From positions 3,072,501 to 3,136,500 of the forward strand of contig NZ_AP014690.1 of NCBI RefSeq assembly GCF_001547995.1: 64,000 nucleotides of DNA. The letters are read 5' to 3'. Source of the stretch: Asaia bogorensis NBRC 16594 (GTDB lineage Bacteria; Pseudomonadota; Alphaproteobacteria; Acetobacterales; Acetobacteraceae). Position numbers and translations under genes: made by a program. Every line of letters begins with the position of its first letter. Within the stretch, counting starts at the first letter, position 1. Shown in pieces: positions 36,619 through 45,037 of this stretch. The notes under the pieces were generated by a model that saw only the letters and a list, made by a program, of their open reading frames with translations, made no database searches and had not been told where the DNA came from.

Positions 36619-37760
36619 GCGCCTGGCTCCAGACGCAGACTATCCGCCACGGCACGGGCCAGCCGGGTATAGGCCTGTGCGGCCTCGCTGTCGGGCGAGG
36701 AGAGGATGATCGGCGTGCCGGCGTCGGCGCTCATGCGAATATCGGCCAGCAGCGGAATTTCGCCAAGGAACGGCACATTGGCCTTTTCGGCTTCGGCCCG
36801 CGCACCCCCATGACCGAACAGCTCGGTGCGATGGTTACAGTTGGGGCAGCAGAAATAGGACATGTTCTCGACCACACCGAGCAGCGGCACATTCATGCGC
36901 TCGAACATGGTCAGCCCGCGGCGGGCATCCAGCAAGGCAATGTCCTGAGGGGTAGAAACGATCACGGCACCGCGCAGGCTGAGCTTCTGGGCGATGGTCA
37001 GCTGGGCGTCACCTGTACCCGGCGGCATGTCGATCACTAGCACATCGAGGGCGGGCCACGCCACGTCGCCCAGAAACTGGCCGATGGCCCCCATGACCAT
37101 CGGGCCGCGCCAGATCATGGCCTGCTGTTCATCCACCAGAAACCCGATGGACATGGCGTGCATGCCCCAGGCTTCAACTGGAATGATCTTGCCATTTTCC
37201 AGCGCAGGCTTGGCGGAATGACCAAGCATGCGTGGCAGGGAGGGGCCATAGATATCGGCGTCCAGCATGCCGGTACGCAGCCCGAGCTTGGCCAGACCGG
37301 CCGCAAGGTTGACGGCAGTGGTTGATTTGCCCACGCCGCCTTTGCCGGAGGCAACGGCAATAATGGCGCGCACCTGGGGCAGGGCCTTGCCATCGGGACG
37401 CATGGGCTGAGGATGGCCGGGGCTGTTGGCGGGCTGCTCGAGCTGGAAGGGGCGGTGCCCCTGAGGCTGGGGCGCAGCCTTGCCCGGTGCACGATGAGCC
37501 GTCAGGATAATCGTTGCGCGCGAGATACCAGGGAGACGCGCAAGAGCAGCTTCAGCACGGGGACGCAGGGGTTCGATACGCGCCGCATCCTCGCGCGACG
37601 TGGCGAGAGAAACATGGGCGTGTCCATCACGCACCGCCACACCTTCAAGCGAGGCAAAGCTCAGGACATTGGATGTGCCGGCTTCATCCTGAACCAGACG
37701 CAGGGTCTCGAGAATCCTGCGCTGGTCTTCCTCGTTGGCGGGTTTTTCAAAATCGGTCAT
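36615..37760 (-). CDS. mrp: Iron-sulfur cluster carrier protein Mrp/ApbC
   Basis: The 381-residue P-loop ATPase has the N-terminal MIP18-like domain (about 10-90), a proline-rich linker and the ATPase domain with IIAVASGKGGVGKSTTAVNLAAGLAKLG, DADIYGPSLPRMLG and VIDMPPGTGDAQLTIAQ. The C-terminal CPxC-type motif (FCCPNCNHRTELFG) binds the cluster. It donates Fe-S clusters to target proteins as a homodimer. It is divergent from opgC and overlapped by the small lipoprotein gene. Confidence 0.95.
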   Translation of the reverse strand: MTDFEKPANEEDQRRILETLRLVQDEAGTSNVLSFASLEGVAVRDGHAHVSLATSREDAARIEPLRPRAEAALARLPGISRATIILTAHRAPGKAAPQPQGHRPFQLEQPANSPGHPQPMRPDGKALPQVRAIIAVASGKGGVGKSTTAVNLAAGLAKLGLRTGMLDADIYGPSLPRMLGHSAKPALENGKIIPVEAWGMHAMSIGFLVDEQQAMIWRGPMVMGAIGQFLGDVAWPALDVLVIDMPPGTGDAQLTIAQKLSLRGAVIVSTPQDIALLDARRGLTMFERMNVPLLGVVENMSYFCCPNCNHRTELFGHGGARAEAEKANVPFLGEIPLLADIRMSADAGTPIILSSPDSEAAQAYTRLARAVADSLRLEPGA

Positions 37761-37911
37761 GGTTGTCCTCTGGCGACGGGGCGCTTCTGGCGACGGGGCC
37801 GGGCCTTATCCCTCCCGTTTAACATGGCGGGAAGTGGATCGCGCAACCATCTGCGCGTATGAGCAGGTCAATACCGGAGCAGATGCGCCCGGGTCGTCCG
37901 GGCAGGAGAGC

Positions 37912-39120
37912 ATGACAGGCATGAGCGAGGCCACAACCGACGCCACCCCTAAACGCAAGAAGCGCGACCATCGCATCGATGCCCTGCGCGGCATCGCGCT
38001 GCTGATGATGCTGGCCGATCATGCGCCACAGGATGTGCTCAACCGCTTCACATTGCGCAATTTCGGCTTCGCCGACGCAGCCGAGATCTTTGTGCTGCTG
38101 GCGGGCTATGCCTCGTGGCTGGCCTATGGCCGCCTGATCCTGCGCGGGCCGCCGACGGGTGGATGGGTCATGGGTATCGAGCGCATCGTGCGCCGATGCT
38201 GGCGCCTCTATCTGTTCCAGATGGTCATGTTGCTGGTGTCGGTTTTCACCATACGCCAGTGGCGGCATTATTACCCCGTGCCCGTGGATTTTCTGGAGCC
38301 CGAACTGGCCCATGGCCATGAGTGGATCTGGAGCGTCCTCAGCCTCCAGGCCCTGCCGAACAATCTGAACATCCTGCCGCTCTATATCGTGCTGCTTCTG
38401 GCCTTTCCGCTGCTGGTCTTTCTGTGGAAGATCTCGCCATGGCTGCTGGGCGGGGTCAGTCTTGCGCTCTGGGGGCTGATCAACAGCGACCCCACGCTCA
38501 ATCTGCCCAACTGGCTTGACCCCGATGGCTGGTATTTCAACCCGCTGGCCTGGCAGTTCATTTTCACCCTTGGCATGCTGGCTGCCATCATGGCGGGCAA
38601 ACGCGAGGGCAATCTACCGGGCCCCCTCTGGGCCAAATGCCTTGCCGGAGCCTATCTGCTGTTCGGCGCGCTTGAGTGCTTTCCCTATGAAAGCTGGAAC
38701 CTGCCCAGCCTGAGGCCGCTTTCCGTCGTGCCGCAGGCCGACAAGTCCGATCTAGCCATCTGGCGCTGGACCGACGCTCTGGCCATTCTGCTGCTTGTCC
38801 AGTCCTCCGTAACGGCCACGCGCCTTTCGGAAACACGCATCGGGCAGGGTCTCGCGCTGCTGGGGCGTCATTCGCTTGAGGTGTTCAGCTTTGGGACCAT
38901 TCTCGACCTGTTTGCCCGACTGGTGATGAACAGTTTTGGCGATGGCTGGGTCATCCAGATTCTGGTCAATGTGCTTGGCTTCCTCGGGGTCTATGGATTG
39001 TCGGTCTGGCTTGATCGCCATCGCCGTCAGGCCGCTCTAATGGCGGGCGAAACACGCAAGGAAGCCCGGGCGGAAGAGAAGAAAGATCGCAGCGCGGAGA
39101 TAGGTGACGCAAACCCCTGA
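37912..39120 (+). CDS. opgC: OpgC family acyltransferase-like membrane protein
   Basis: The 402-residue protein matches OpgC: a short basic N-terminus, then RIDALRGIALLMMLADHAPQDVLNRFTLRNFGFADAAEIFVLLAGY (in parts), with about ten hydrophobic helices and a charged C-terminus (KEARAEEKKDRSAE). OpgC transfers succinyl residues to periplasmic glucans in enterobacteria and alphaproteobacteria. ATG 37912 has AGGAG upstream; the earlier frame from 37735 has no homology. opgG and opgH lie 4.4 kb downstream, so the pathway is split over two loci. Confidence 0.88.
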   Translation: MTGMSEATTDATPKRKKRDHRIDALRGIALLMMLADHAPQDVLNRFTLRNFGFADAAEIFVLLAGYASWLAYGRLILRGPPTGGWVMGIERIVRRCWRLYLFQMVMLLVSVFTIRQWRHYYPVPVDFLEPELAHGHEWIWSVLSLQALPNNLNILPLYIVLLLAFPLLVFLWKISPWLLGGVSLALWGLINSDPTLNLPNWLDPDGWYFNPLAWQFIFTLGMLAAIMAGKREGNLPGPLWAKCLAGAYLLFGALECFPYESWNLPSLRPLSVVPQADKSDLAIWRWTDALAILLLVQSSVTATRLSETRIGQGLALLGRHSLEVFSFGTILDLFARLVMNSFGDGWVIQILVNVLGFLGVYGLSVWLDRHRRQAALMAGETRKEARAEEKKDRSAEIGDANP

Positions 39121-39139
39121 TTTGCGTTAGCCTAGCGCC

Positions 39140-40678
39140 ATGAAACATCGCCTCGTTCTTGCCGCCCTGATGGGCGGCTGGGTTTCCGCCGCCTCCTCCG
39201 CCTTTGCCGACCCTGCGCCGGCACCGGCCGCACCCGCAGCAGCTGCGCCGGCGGCTCTTGCACGCAGCGTTCATGCGGCGCCGGACTCCCTGGCCGATCT
39301 GGCAGCCAGTCTGCTGCCAGCGGTGGTGAACATCTCGATTTCAGCCACGCTGAAGCCGGGTGAGGATGATGACGACGATGACGGTCCGGACGCCAGCCCC
39401 GATGACGGACCGCAGGTGCCGCAATTTCCCCCCGGCTCGCCGATGGAGAAATTCTTTCACGATTACATGAATCGCTCCCCCTCGCCTTCCGATCCGCCAC
39501 GCAAGATGCAGGCGCTGGGCTCGGGCTTCATCATTTCGCCTGACGGATTCATCGTCACGAACAACCATGTCATCAAGGATGCGGACAAGGTTTCCGTCAC
39601 CCTTCAGGATGGCACGGTGCTTCCTGCAAAGATCGTGGGGCGCGACAGCCGGACCGATCTGGCCGTGATCAAGATCGAGAGCAAGACGCCCTTCCCGACA
39701 GTGTCCTTCGGCGATAGCGACAAGGCTCGCGTGGGCGACCGCGTTCTGGCCATCGGCAATCCGTTCGGCCTCTCCGGCACGGTCACCAGCGGCATCGTTT
39801 CATCGCGTGGTCGCGATATCAATCACGGGCTGTATGACGACTATATCCAGACCGATGCCTCCATCAACCGGGGCAATTCCGGCGGTCCGCTCTTCAATCT
39901 CGATGGGCAGGTGATCGGCATCAACACGGCCATCTACAGCTCCAGTGGCGGCTCCATCGGTATCGGCTTTGCCATCCCGGCCAATGATGCCCGTGGCGTG
40001 ATCGATCAGTTGCGCCGTGATGGCCATGTGTCGCGCGGCTGGATTGGCGTACGCGTGCAGAACGTGACACATGAAATTGCCGACAGCATCGGCCTCAAGC
40101 CCGAAAAGGGCGCAATGATTGCCGGTATCGACCCCAAGGGCCCGGCTTCTGCGGCGAAGCTGCAGACAGGCGATGTGATTACCGCGCTCAATGGCAAACC
40201 CATCGATGGCCACGCCCTGCCACGCCTCGTGGCCGAAATCGCGCCCGGCACCAAGACGGTGTTCGGCATCTGGCGCAAGGGCAAGACGATGGATGTCACC
40301 CTGGTGGTCAAACCCTCACCCGAGGCGCCGGACATGCCGCCAAGCGATGCCAAGGTCAAAGGCCCCAGCAAGCTCGCCCTGGCCGATCTGGGCGTCACCT
40401 TCTCTGCCATCGATGACGAGACACGCAGCAAATACAGCCTTTCGGATTCACAGCGGGGCGTGGTGGTAACCGATGTGACGCGCGATGGTGCTGCCGATAC
40501 GCGCGGCCTTCAGCCGGGCGACGTGGTGACGGAAGTGCAGCAGGTGGCCGTGAATTCACCGGACGCCCTGTCAAAGGAACTGGCACGCGCACGCCAGCAG
40601 AAGAAACATACCGTCCTCCTGCTCGTTCAGGGTCAGGACGGGCTGCGCTGGGTGCCGCTGCCGCTATCCGGAGACTGA
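39140..40678 (+). CDS. degQ: Periplasmic serine endoprotease DegQ (HtrA family)
   Basis: The 512-residue protein has a signal peptide followed by an Ala/Pro-rich segment (residues 25-45), an unusual run of acidic residues GEDDDDDDGPDASPDDG (74-90), the trypsin-like domain with His143 (TNNHVI), Asp173 (SRTDLAV) and Ser247 (GNSGGPL), and two PDZ domains (about 290-370 and 405-490). It degrades or refolds misfolded envelope proteins. It starts 20 bases after opgC and precedes the FUSC gene by 3 bases, so the three may share a transcript. Confidence 0.94.
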   Translation: MKHRLVLAALMGGWVSAASSAFADPAPAPAAPAAAAPAALARSVHAAPDSLADLAASLLPAVVNISISATLKPGEDDDDDDGPDASPDDGPQVPQFPPGSPMEKFFHDYMNRSPSPSDPPRKMQALGSGFIISPDGFIVTNNHVIKDADKVSVTLQDGTVLPAKIVGRDSRTDLAVIKIESKTPFPTVSFGDSDKARVGDRVLAIGNPFGLSGTVTSGIVSSRGRDINHGLYDDYIQTDASINRGNSGGPLFNLDGQVIGINTAIYSSSGGSIGIGFAIPANDARGVIDQLRRDGHVSRGWIGVRVQNVTHEIADSIGLKPEKGAMIAGIDPKGPASAAKLQTGDVITALNGKPIDGHALPRLVAEIAPGTKTVFGIWRKGKTMDVTLVVKPSPEAPDMPPSDAKVKGPSKLALADLGVTFSAIDDETRSKYSLSDSQRGVVVTDVTRDGAADTRGLQPGDVVTEVQQVAVNSPDALSKELARARQQKKHTVLLLVQGQDGLRWVPLPLSGD

Positions 40679-40681
40679 TCT

Positions 40682-41737
40682 ATGCCCTTTGCCTCACTGC
40701 TCCGGGCGCGCGAGGATGGTGAGGCCCCGTGGCGGCAGATGGTCAGAACCCTCGTTGCGGTGGCCCTGTGCTGGATCATCGGTGAAGCCACCGGGCTGGA
40801 CGAGACGATCTGGGCCCTGATCACGGCGCTGATCGTCACCCAGTCGAGTATCGACCAGACTTTTTCCACGGCGCGCGACCAGATTATCGGCACGCTGGTC
40901 GGTGCCGTCGTTGGCACACTGGCCATCACTGCGCGGCTTATTCTGGGTTTCTACTGGCCTATCTTCTGCGTCGCCCTGCTACCGCTGGCCTATATGGCGG
41001 CGGTTCGCCCCTCGCTGCGCTTTGCTGGGGTGACACTGATGATCGTCTATCTTCTGCCCTCTCATGGCGCGAACCCGTACTGGCCGCTGACCGAGCGACT
41101 AACCGCCATTTTCCTTGGTGTGATCGTCGCCCTGGTTGTGAGTTTCGTGGTGCTTCATGCCAGTGCGCGGCGGCGCGGTTTCCTCACCGCAGGGCGCATG
41201 TTCCGCGAGATGGACGAGCTGCTTCAGGCGGCCCTGCGACGGCAGGAAATGTGGAGCGAACTCGAAGCCCGCAACGATCATTGCGCCCGCAACCTGCTGG
41301 TGATCAATGAATGTGTGGCAGAAGCCTATCGCGAAAACTGGGGGCTGCTCGAAAAACGCCACCCGATCCTGACCGTTCTGCCCGCCCTGATGCGCCGTAT
41401 GCTCAGTGATACCATGCTGGTGGCCCGTGCCATCAATGCGGGCAAGGACAGGGGCGGCTTTTCTGGCGTGGCCGGGCTGCATACCGGTCTGAGCCATGCC
41501 TATCGCTCTCTCGCCCGGCGCTGCGAAATCCATGCTGCGGGCAAGGCCCATGAGAAACCCTATCGCCCGGGACGGGAAGACGTTCTGAGCGCACTGCCGA
41601 CGCTCGGGCAGGATGCGCTGCCCGAAATGCATTTCGTCATTGCCCTGCTGCGCCAGGACATGCGCCGCGCCACAGACGTGCTGATGAGCACGCCCGAAAG
41701 CCGGGCGAAAGACCTGAGAGACATGATCGGCAAGTAA
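40682..41737 (+). CDS. FUSC family membrane protein
   Basis: The 351-residue protein has about five hydrophobic segments in its N-terminal half (ALCWIIGEATGLDETIWALITALIV, IIGTLVGAVVGTLAITARLILGFYWPIFCVALLPLAYMAA, AIFLGVIVALVVSFVVLHAS) and a cytoplasmic helical C-terminal half, as in FUSC/aromatic acid exporter family proteins. These are implicated in efflux of aromatic carboxylates or fusaric acid. Its start lies 3 bases after degQ, suggesting co-transcription in an envelope-stress unit. The substrate is unknown. Confidence 0.85.
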   Translation: MPFASLLRAREDGEAPWRQMVRTLVAVALCWIIGEATGLDETIWALITALIVTQSSIDQTFSTARDQIIGTLVGAVVGTLAITARLILGFYWPIFCVALLPLAYMAAVRPSLRFAGVTLMIVYLLPSHGANPYWPLTERLTAIFLGVIVALVVSFVVLHASARRRGFLTAGRMFREMDELLQAALRRQEMWSELEARNDHCARNLLVINECVAEAYRENWGLLEKRHPILTVLPALMRRMLSDTMLVARAINAGKDRGGFSGVAGLHTGLSHAYRSLARRCEIHAAGKAHEKPYRPGREDVLSALPTLGQDALPEMHFVIALLRQDMRRATDVLMSTPESRAKDLRDMIGK

Positions 41738-41914
41738 GCCCCAGACAGGGAGCGCCTGCACAGATCAGGTTGAACTTGTGCTCCCCCTGTAACGTTGCTT
41801 GGGGTGATTTGGGCCGGGTTGCACCCTGCGCTTTTTGACGTGCAGGGCTGAATCTGGTCTTTTTGTGTCGTTCAGAAATGGCGCTCCTGAAGCAACAAAA
41901 AGGGATTTAAGCTT

Positions 41915-43378
41915 ATGATCACCCGCGAGACCCTGAAGCACCTGCCGACAGGCGTGGCCTCTCCGTCTTACGATCTCAAGGACATCAAGCCCGGAATCCT
42001 GCATTTTGGCGTCGGCAATTTCTTCCGTGCCCATGAGGCCTATTATGTCGACAAGGCGCTCGCTCTGCCCGGTCAGCAGGGCTGGGGCATCATCGGTGTC
42101 GGCCTGACCTCCGGCGACCGTTCCAAGAAGAAGGCCGAGGATTTCAAGCAGCAGGACTGCCTGTTCTCCCTGACCGAAACGGCCCCCTCGGGCGAGAGCA
42201 AGCGCACCGTTATTGGCGCCCTGCGCGACTATCTCCTTGCTCCTGAAAAGCAGGAAGCCGTTCTGGAATATCTCGCCGATCCGGCCATCAAGATCGTGTC
42301 GATGACGATTACAGAAGGTGGCTACAACATCGATGAGCATTCGGGTGAATTCGCGCTCGACAACGAGGCCGTCCAGCGCGATCTGGCCAATCCGGAAACA
42401 CCGTCCACGATCTTTGGTTATGTGGTCGAGGGTCTGCGCCGCCGCCGCGACGCGGGCAATCGCGCCTTCACCATCATGTCCTGCGATAACCTGCGTCATA
42501 ACGGCAACGTTGCACGCAAGGCATTCCTTGGTTATGCCCGCGCCCGTGACCCGGAGCTCGCAAGCTGGATCGAGGCCAACGCCACCTTCCCCAACGCCAT
42601 GGTCGATCGCATCACACCGACGGTCTCGGCAGACATCGCTGCCCGCCTGAACAAGGAGAGCGGTCTGGATGATCTTCTGCCGCTGGTGGCGGAAGACTTC
42701 ACCCAGTGGGTGATCGAAGATGAATTTGCCGATGGACGTCCCGCCCTTGAAAAGGTCGGCGTGCAGATGGTCGATGACGTGACCGATTATGAGTTCATGA
42801 AGATCCGTATGCTCAACGCATCGCATATCTTCCTGGCCTTCTCGGGCCTGCTCCTTGGCTATGATCATATCGACGAGTCGATCAATGACCCCGATCTGCG
42901 CAAGCTGGTCGAGACCTACCTCGACACGGATGTCATCCCGACCCTGAAGGCCGCACCGGGTGAAGACCTTGAGAAGTATAAGGAATCGGTCATCTCGCGC
43001 TTCTCCAACCCGGCCATGGCAGACCAGAACCTGCGTATCGGCAGTGATGGCGCATCGAAAGTGCAGGTGTTCTGGACCGCCACCATCCAGAACCTCCTGA
43101 AGGACAAGCGCGAGCTCGATCGTGTTGCCTATGGTCTGGCTGCCTATCTTGAAATGCTTCGCGGCAAGAACGAGAAGGGCGGCACATTCGAGCCGATCGA
43201 ACCGACTTTCACCGATGACACATGGAAAATCGCCAGGAGCGACGATTACGAAGCCGGGTTTGCCCTCCCGGCCTTCGATGGCTGGCGCAAGCTTGACCAT
43301 GCCGCACTTGACGAAAAAGTGACCGAACTACGCAAGGTTATCAGGGAAAAAGGCGTAAAGGCCGCTCTCTCCATCTGA
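41915..43378 (+). CDS. Mannitol 2-dehydrogenase (long-chain polyol dehydrogenase)
   Basis: The 487-residue protein is a full-length member of the mannitol dehydrogenase family: ILHFGVGNFFRAHEAYYVDKAL (nucleotide fold), the MSCDNLRHNGNVARKAF motif with its conserved asparagine, FPNAMVDRITPTV, WVIEDEFADGRPALEKVGVQMVDDV and KIRMLNASHIFLAF with the catalytic lysine region. It interconverts mannitol and fructose with NAD(P); acetic acid bacteria contain such enzymes acting on mannitol, sorbitol or fructose. The cofactor cannot be decided here. It precedes opgG by 135 bases on the same strand. Confidence 0.92.
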   Translation: MITRETLKHLPTGVASPSYDLKDIKPGILHFGVGNFFRAHEAYYVDKALALPGQQGWGIIGVGLTSGDRSKKKAEDFKQQDCLFSLTETAPSGESKRTVIGALRDYLLAPEKQEAVLEYLADPAIKIVSMTITEGGYNIDEHSGEFALDNEAVQRDLANPETPSTIFGYVVEGLRRRRDAGNRAFTIMSCDNLRHNGNVARKAFLGYARARDPELASWIEANATFPNAMVDRITPTVSADIAARLNKESGLDDLLPLVAEDFTQWVIEDEFADGRPALEKVGVQMVDDVTDYEFMKIRMLNASHIFLAFSGLLLGYDHIDESINDPDLRKLVETYLDTDVIPTLKAAPGEDLEKYKESVISRFSNPAMADQNLRIGSDGASKVQVFWTATIQNLLKDKRELDRVAYGLAAYLEMLRGKNEKGGTFEPIEPTFTDDTWKIARSDDYEAGFALPAFDGWRKLDHAALDEKVTELRKVIREKGVKAALSI

Positions 43379-43476
43379 AAAGGATGCGCGAAAGCCGCAC
43401 TCATGACAGATTTCTAAGGCAGGCGAGTTTTCCTGTGTCCCAAAGTAACTTATGGGCGTTAGGAAAATCAGACATC

Positions 43477-43495
43477 ACCCGGCATTTAGCCGGGT
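43477..43495 (+). promoter_or_regulatory. Hairpin immediately upstream of the opgG ribosome-binding site
   Basis: ACCCGGC (43477-43483) pairs with GCCGGGT (43489-43495) across an ATTTA loop, ending 5 bases before the GGAG at 43501. A larger TTTTCCT/AGGAAAA pair flanks the upstream side. There is no T-run. It could be a leader structure that affects opgG translation or the end of the mannitol dehydrogenase transcript. Confidence 0.4.
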
Positions 43496-43513
43496 CTGCC
43501 GGAGATAGTCATA

Positions 43514-45037
43514 GTGCTGCGTCGCGATCTTGTTAAAATCGGTGCTGGCCTCTCGATACTGGGGGCCAGCAAAATTGCCCGGGCAGCGCCTGCTGCTGCT
43601 CCGAAGCCGACCCCGTTCGACAACAACACGGTACGGCAGATCGCGCAGAACCTGTCGAAATCCGCCTACAAGGCGCCGCAGCAGACTCTCCCCAGCGCCA
43701 TCGACAATCTGAACTTCGATCAGTTCCGCGGCATCACCTACAAGGAAGAGCGTGCGCTCTGGCACGGCCAGAACCTTGCCTTTGACGTCGAGTTCTTCCC
43801 GCGTGGCTTCCTGTACCGCCCGCGTATCAACATGAATGAGGTTGTGGACGGACAGTCGAGCCCGATCGTCTACGACCCTGACATGTTCAGCTATCCCGAC
43901 CCGATGCTGCGCGTGACCGATGATCTCGGCTTTTCCGGCCTGCGTCTGCGCAATGCCATCAACACCCCCAACGTGATGGAAGAATGTGCCGTGTTTCTCG
44001 GCGCATCCTATTTCCGCGCTGTGGCGAAGGGACAAAATTACGGCCTGTCCGCCCGCGGTTTTGCCAATGGCACGGGCGACCCGAAGGGCGAGGAATTCGC
44101 CCTCTTCCGTGAATTCTGGCTCGAAAAGCCCAAGCCCGGCGTCGACTCGGTCGTCATCCATGCCCTGATGGACAGCCCTTCAGTTGTTGGCGCGTTTCGC
44201 TTCACCATTCGTCCGGGCGCCACAACGGTCTTTGATGTGCAGTCGAGCTTCTATCCGCGCACCGACATCACCGAAGGCGGCGTGGCAGCCCTGACCGGCA
44301 TGTTCTATTTCGATGCCAATAACCGCAATCATGTCGATGACTGGCGCCCCGGCGCCCATGACAGCGAAGCACTCCAGATGTGGACCGGCACGGGAGGGCA
44401 GCTCTATCGCCCGCTGAACAACCCCGTCGATCTCCAGTTCTCGGCCTTCCAGGATGCGAGCCCGCATGGCTTTGGCCTTATGCAGCGCCGCCGCGCATTC
44501 CATGATTTCGAAGATCTCGCGCTGAACTACGAAAAGCGCCCCTCGCTCTGGATCGAACCCATCGGTGACTGGGGCGAAGGGGCTGTCGATCTGGTCGAGA
44601 TTCCGACACCCAACGAGGTGAACGACAATATCGTGTCGTTCTGGCGCCCCAAGCAGCCCATGCAGGCCGGACACGAATACGGCTACACCTATCGCATGTA
44701 CTGGGGCTGGGACACGCCCTGGCCAACCGATCTGGCCCGCATTGGCGCAACACGCGTCGGCGCCGTGACCGATCATGCCGATGGCCGCATGTTCGTGATC
44801 GATTTCACCGGCAAGCCGTTCGAGAACCTGCCCGCCAATGCAGCCTTCCACCTCGTACCGCAGGCCTCGACCGGGACCATCAAGAACGTGGTGGTCGAAC
44901 CCAATCCGAACATCAAGGGATGGCGTACGACGTTCGAATTCTATCCGGGCAGCGCCAAGCTGGCCGAACTGACGTGCCAGCTTGCCAATGAGCAGGGGCC
45001 GATTTCCGAAAAATGGATGTATCGTTGGACGCCGTGA
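43514..45037 (+). CDS. opgG: Periplasmic glucan biosynthesis protein OpgG
   Basis: The 507-residue protein starts at GTG 43514 (GGAG nine bases upstream) and has a twin-arginine-like leader (LRRDLVKIGAGLSILGASKIARAAPA). The mature protein matches OpgG/OpgD: FDQFRGITYKEERALW, LGASYFRAVAKGQNYGLSARGFANG, the FYWDxNNR-like FYFDANNRNHVDDWRPGAHDSEAL segment and FWRPKQPMQAGHEYGYTYRMYWGWDTPW. OpgG is a periplasmic protein needed for branching or release of osmoregulated glucans. Its end overlaps opgH by 25 bases. Confidence 0.94.
   Translation: MLRRDLVKIGAGLSILGASKIARAAPAAAPKPTPFDNNTVRQIAQNLSKSAYKAPQQTLPSAIDNLNFDQFRGITYKEERALWHGQNLAFDVEFFPRGFLYRPRINMNEVVDGQSSPIVYDPDMFSYPDPMLRVTDDLGFSGLRLRNAINTPNVMEECAVFLGASYFRAVAKGQNYGLSARGFANGTGDPKGEEFALFREFWLEKPKPGVDSVVIHALMDSPSVVGAFRFTIRPGATTVFDVQSSFYPRTDITEGGVAALTGMFYFDANNRNHVDDWRPGAHDSEALQMWTGTGGQLYRPLNNPVDLQFSAFQDASPHGFGLMQRRRAFHDFEDLALNYEKRPSLWIEPIGDWGEGAVDLVEIPTPNEVNDNIVSFWRPKQPMQAGHEYGYTYRMYWGWDTPWPTDLARIGATRVGAVTDHADGRMFVIDFTGKPFENLPANAAFHLVPQASTGTIKNVVVEPNPNIKGWRTTFEFYPGSAKLAELTCQLANEQGPISEKWMYRWTP

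Noticed and set aside
41765-43300. A 511-residue open frame on the minus strand antisense to mannitol dehydrogenase
   Set aside because: It is a codon-shadow of the real gene: long antisense frames are expected in GC-rich DNA, and the product shows no family motif.
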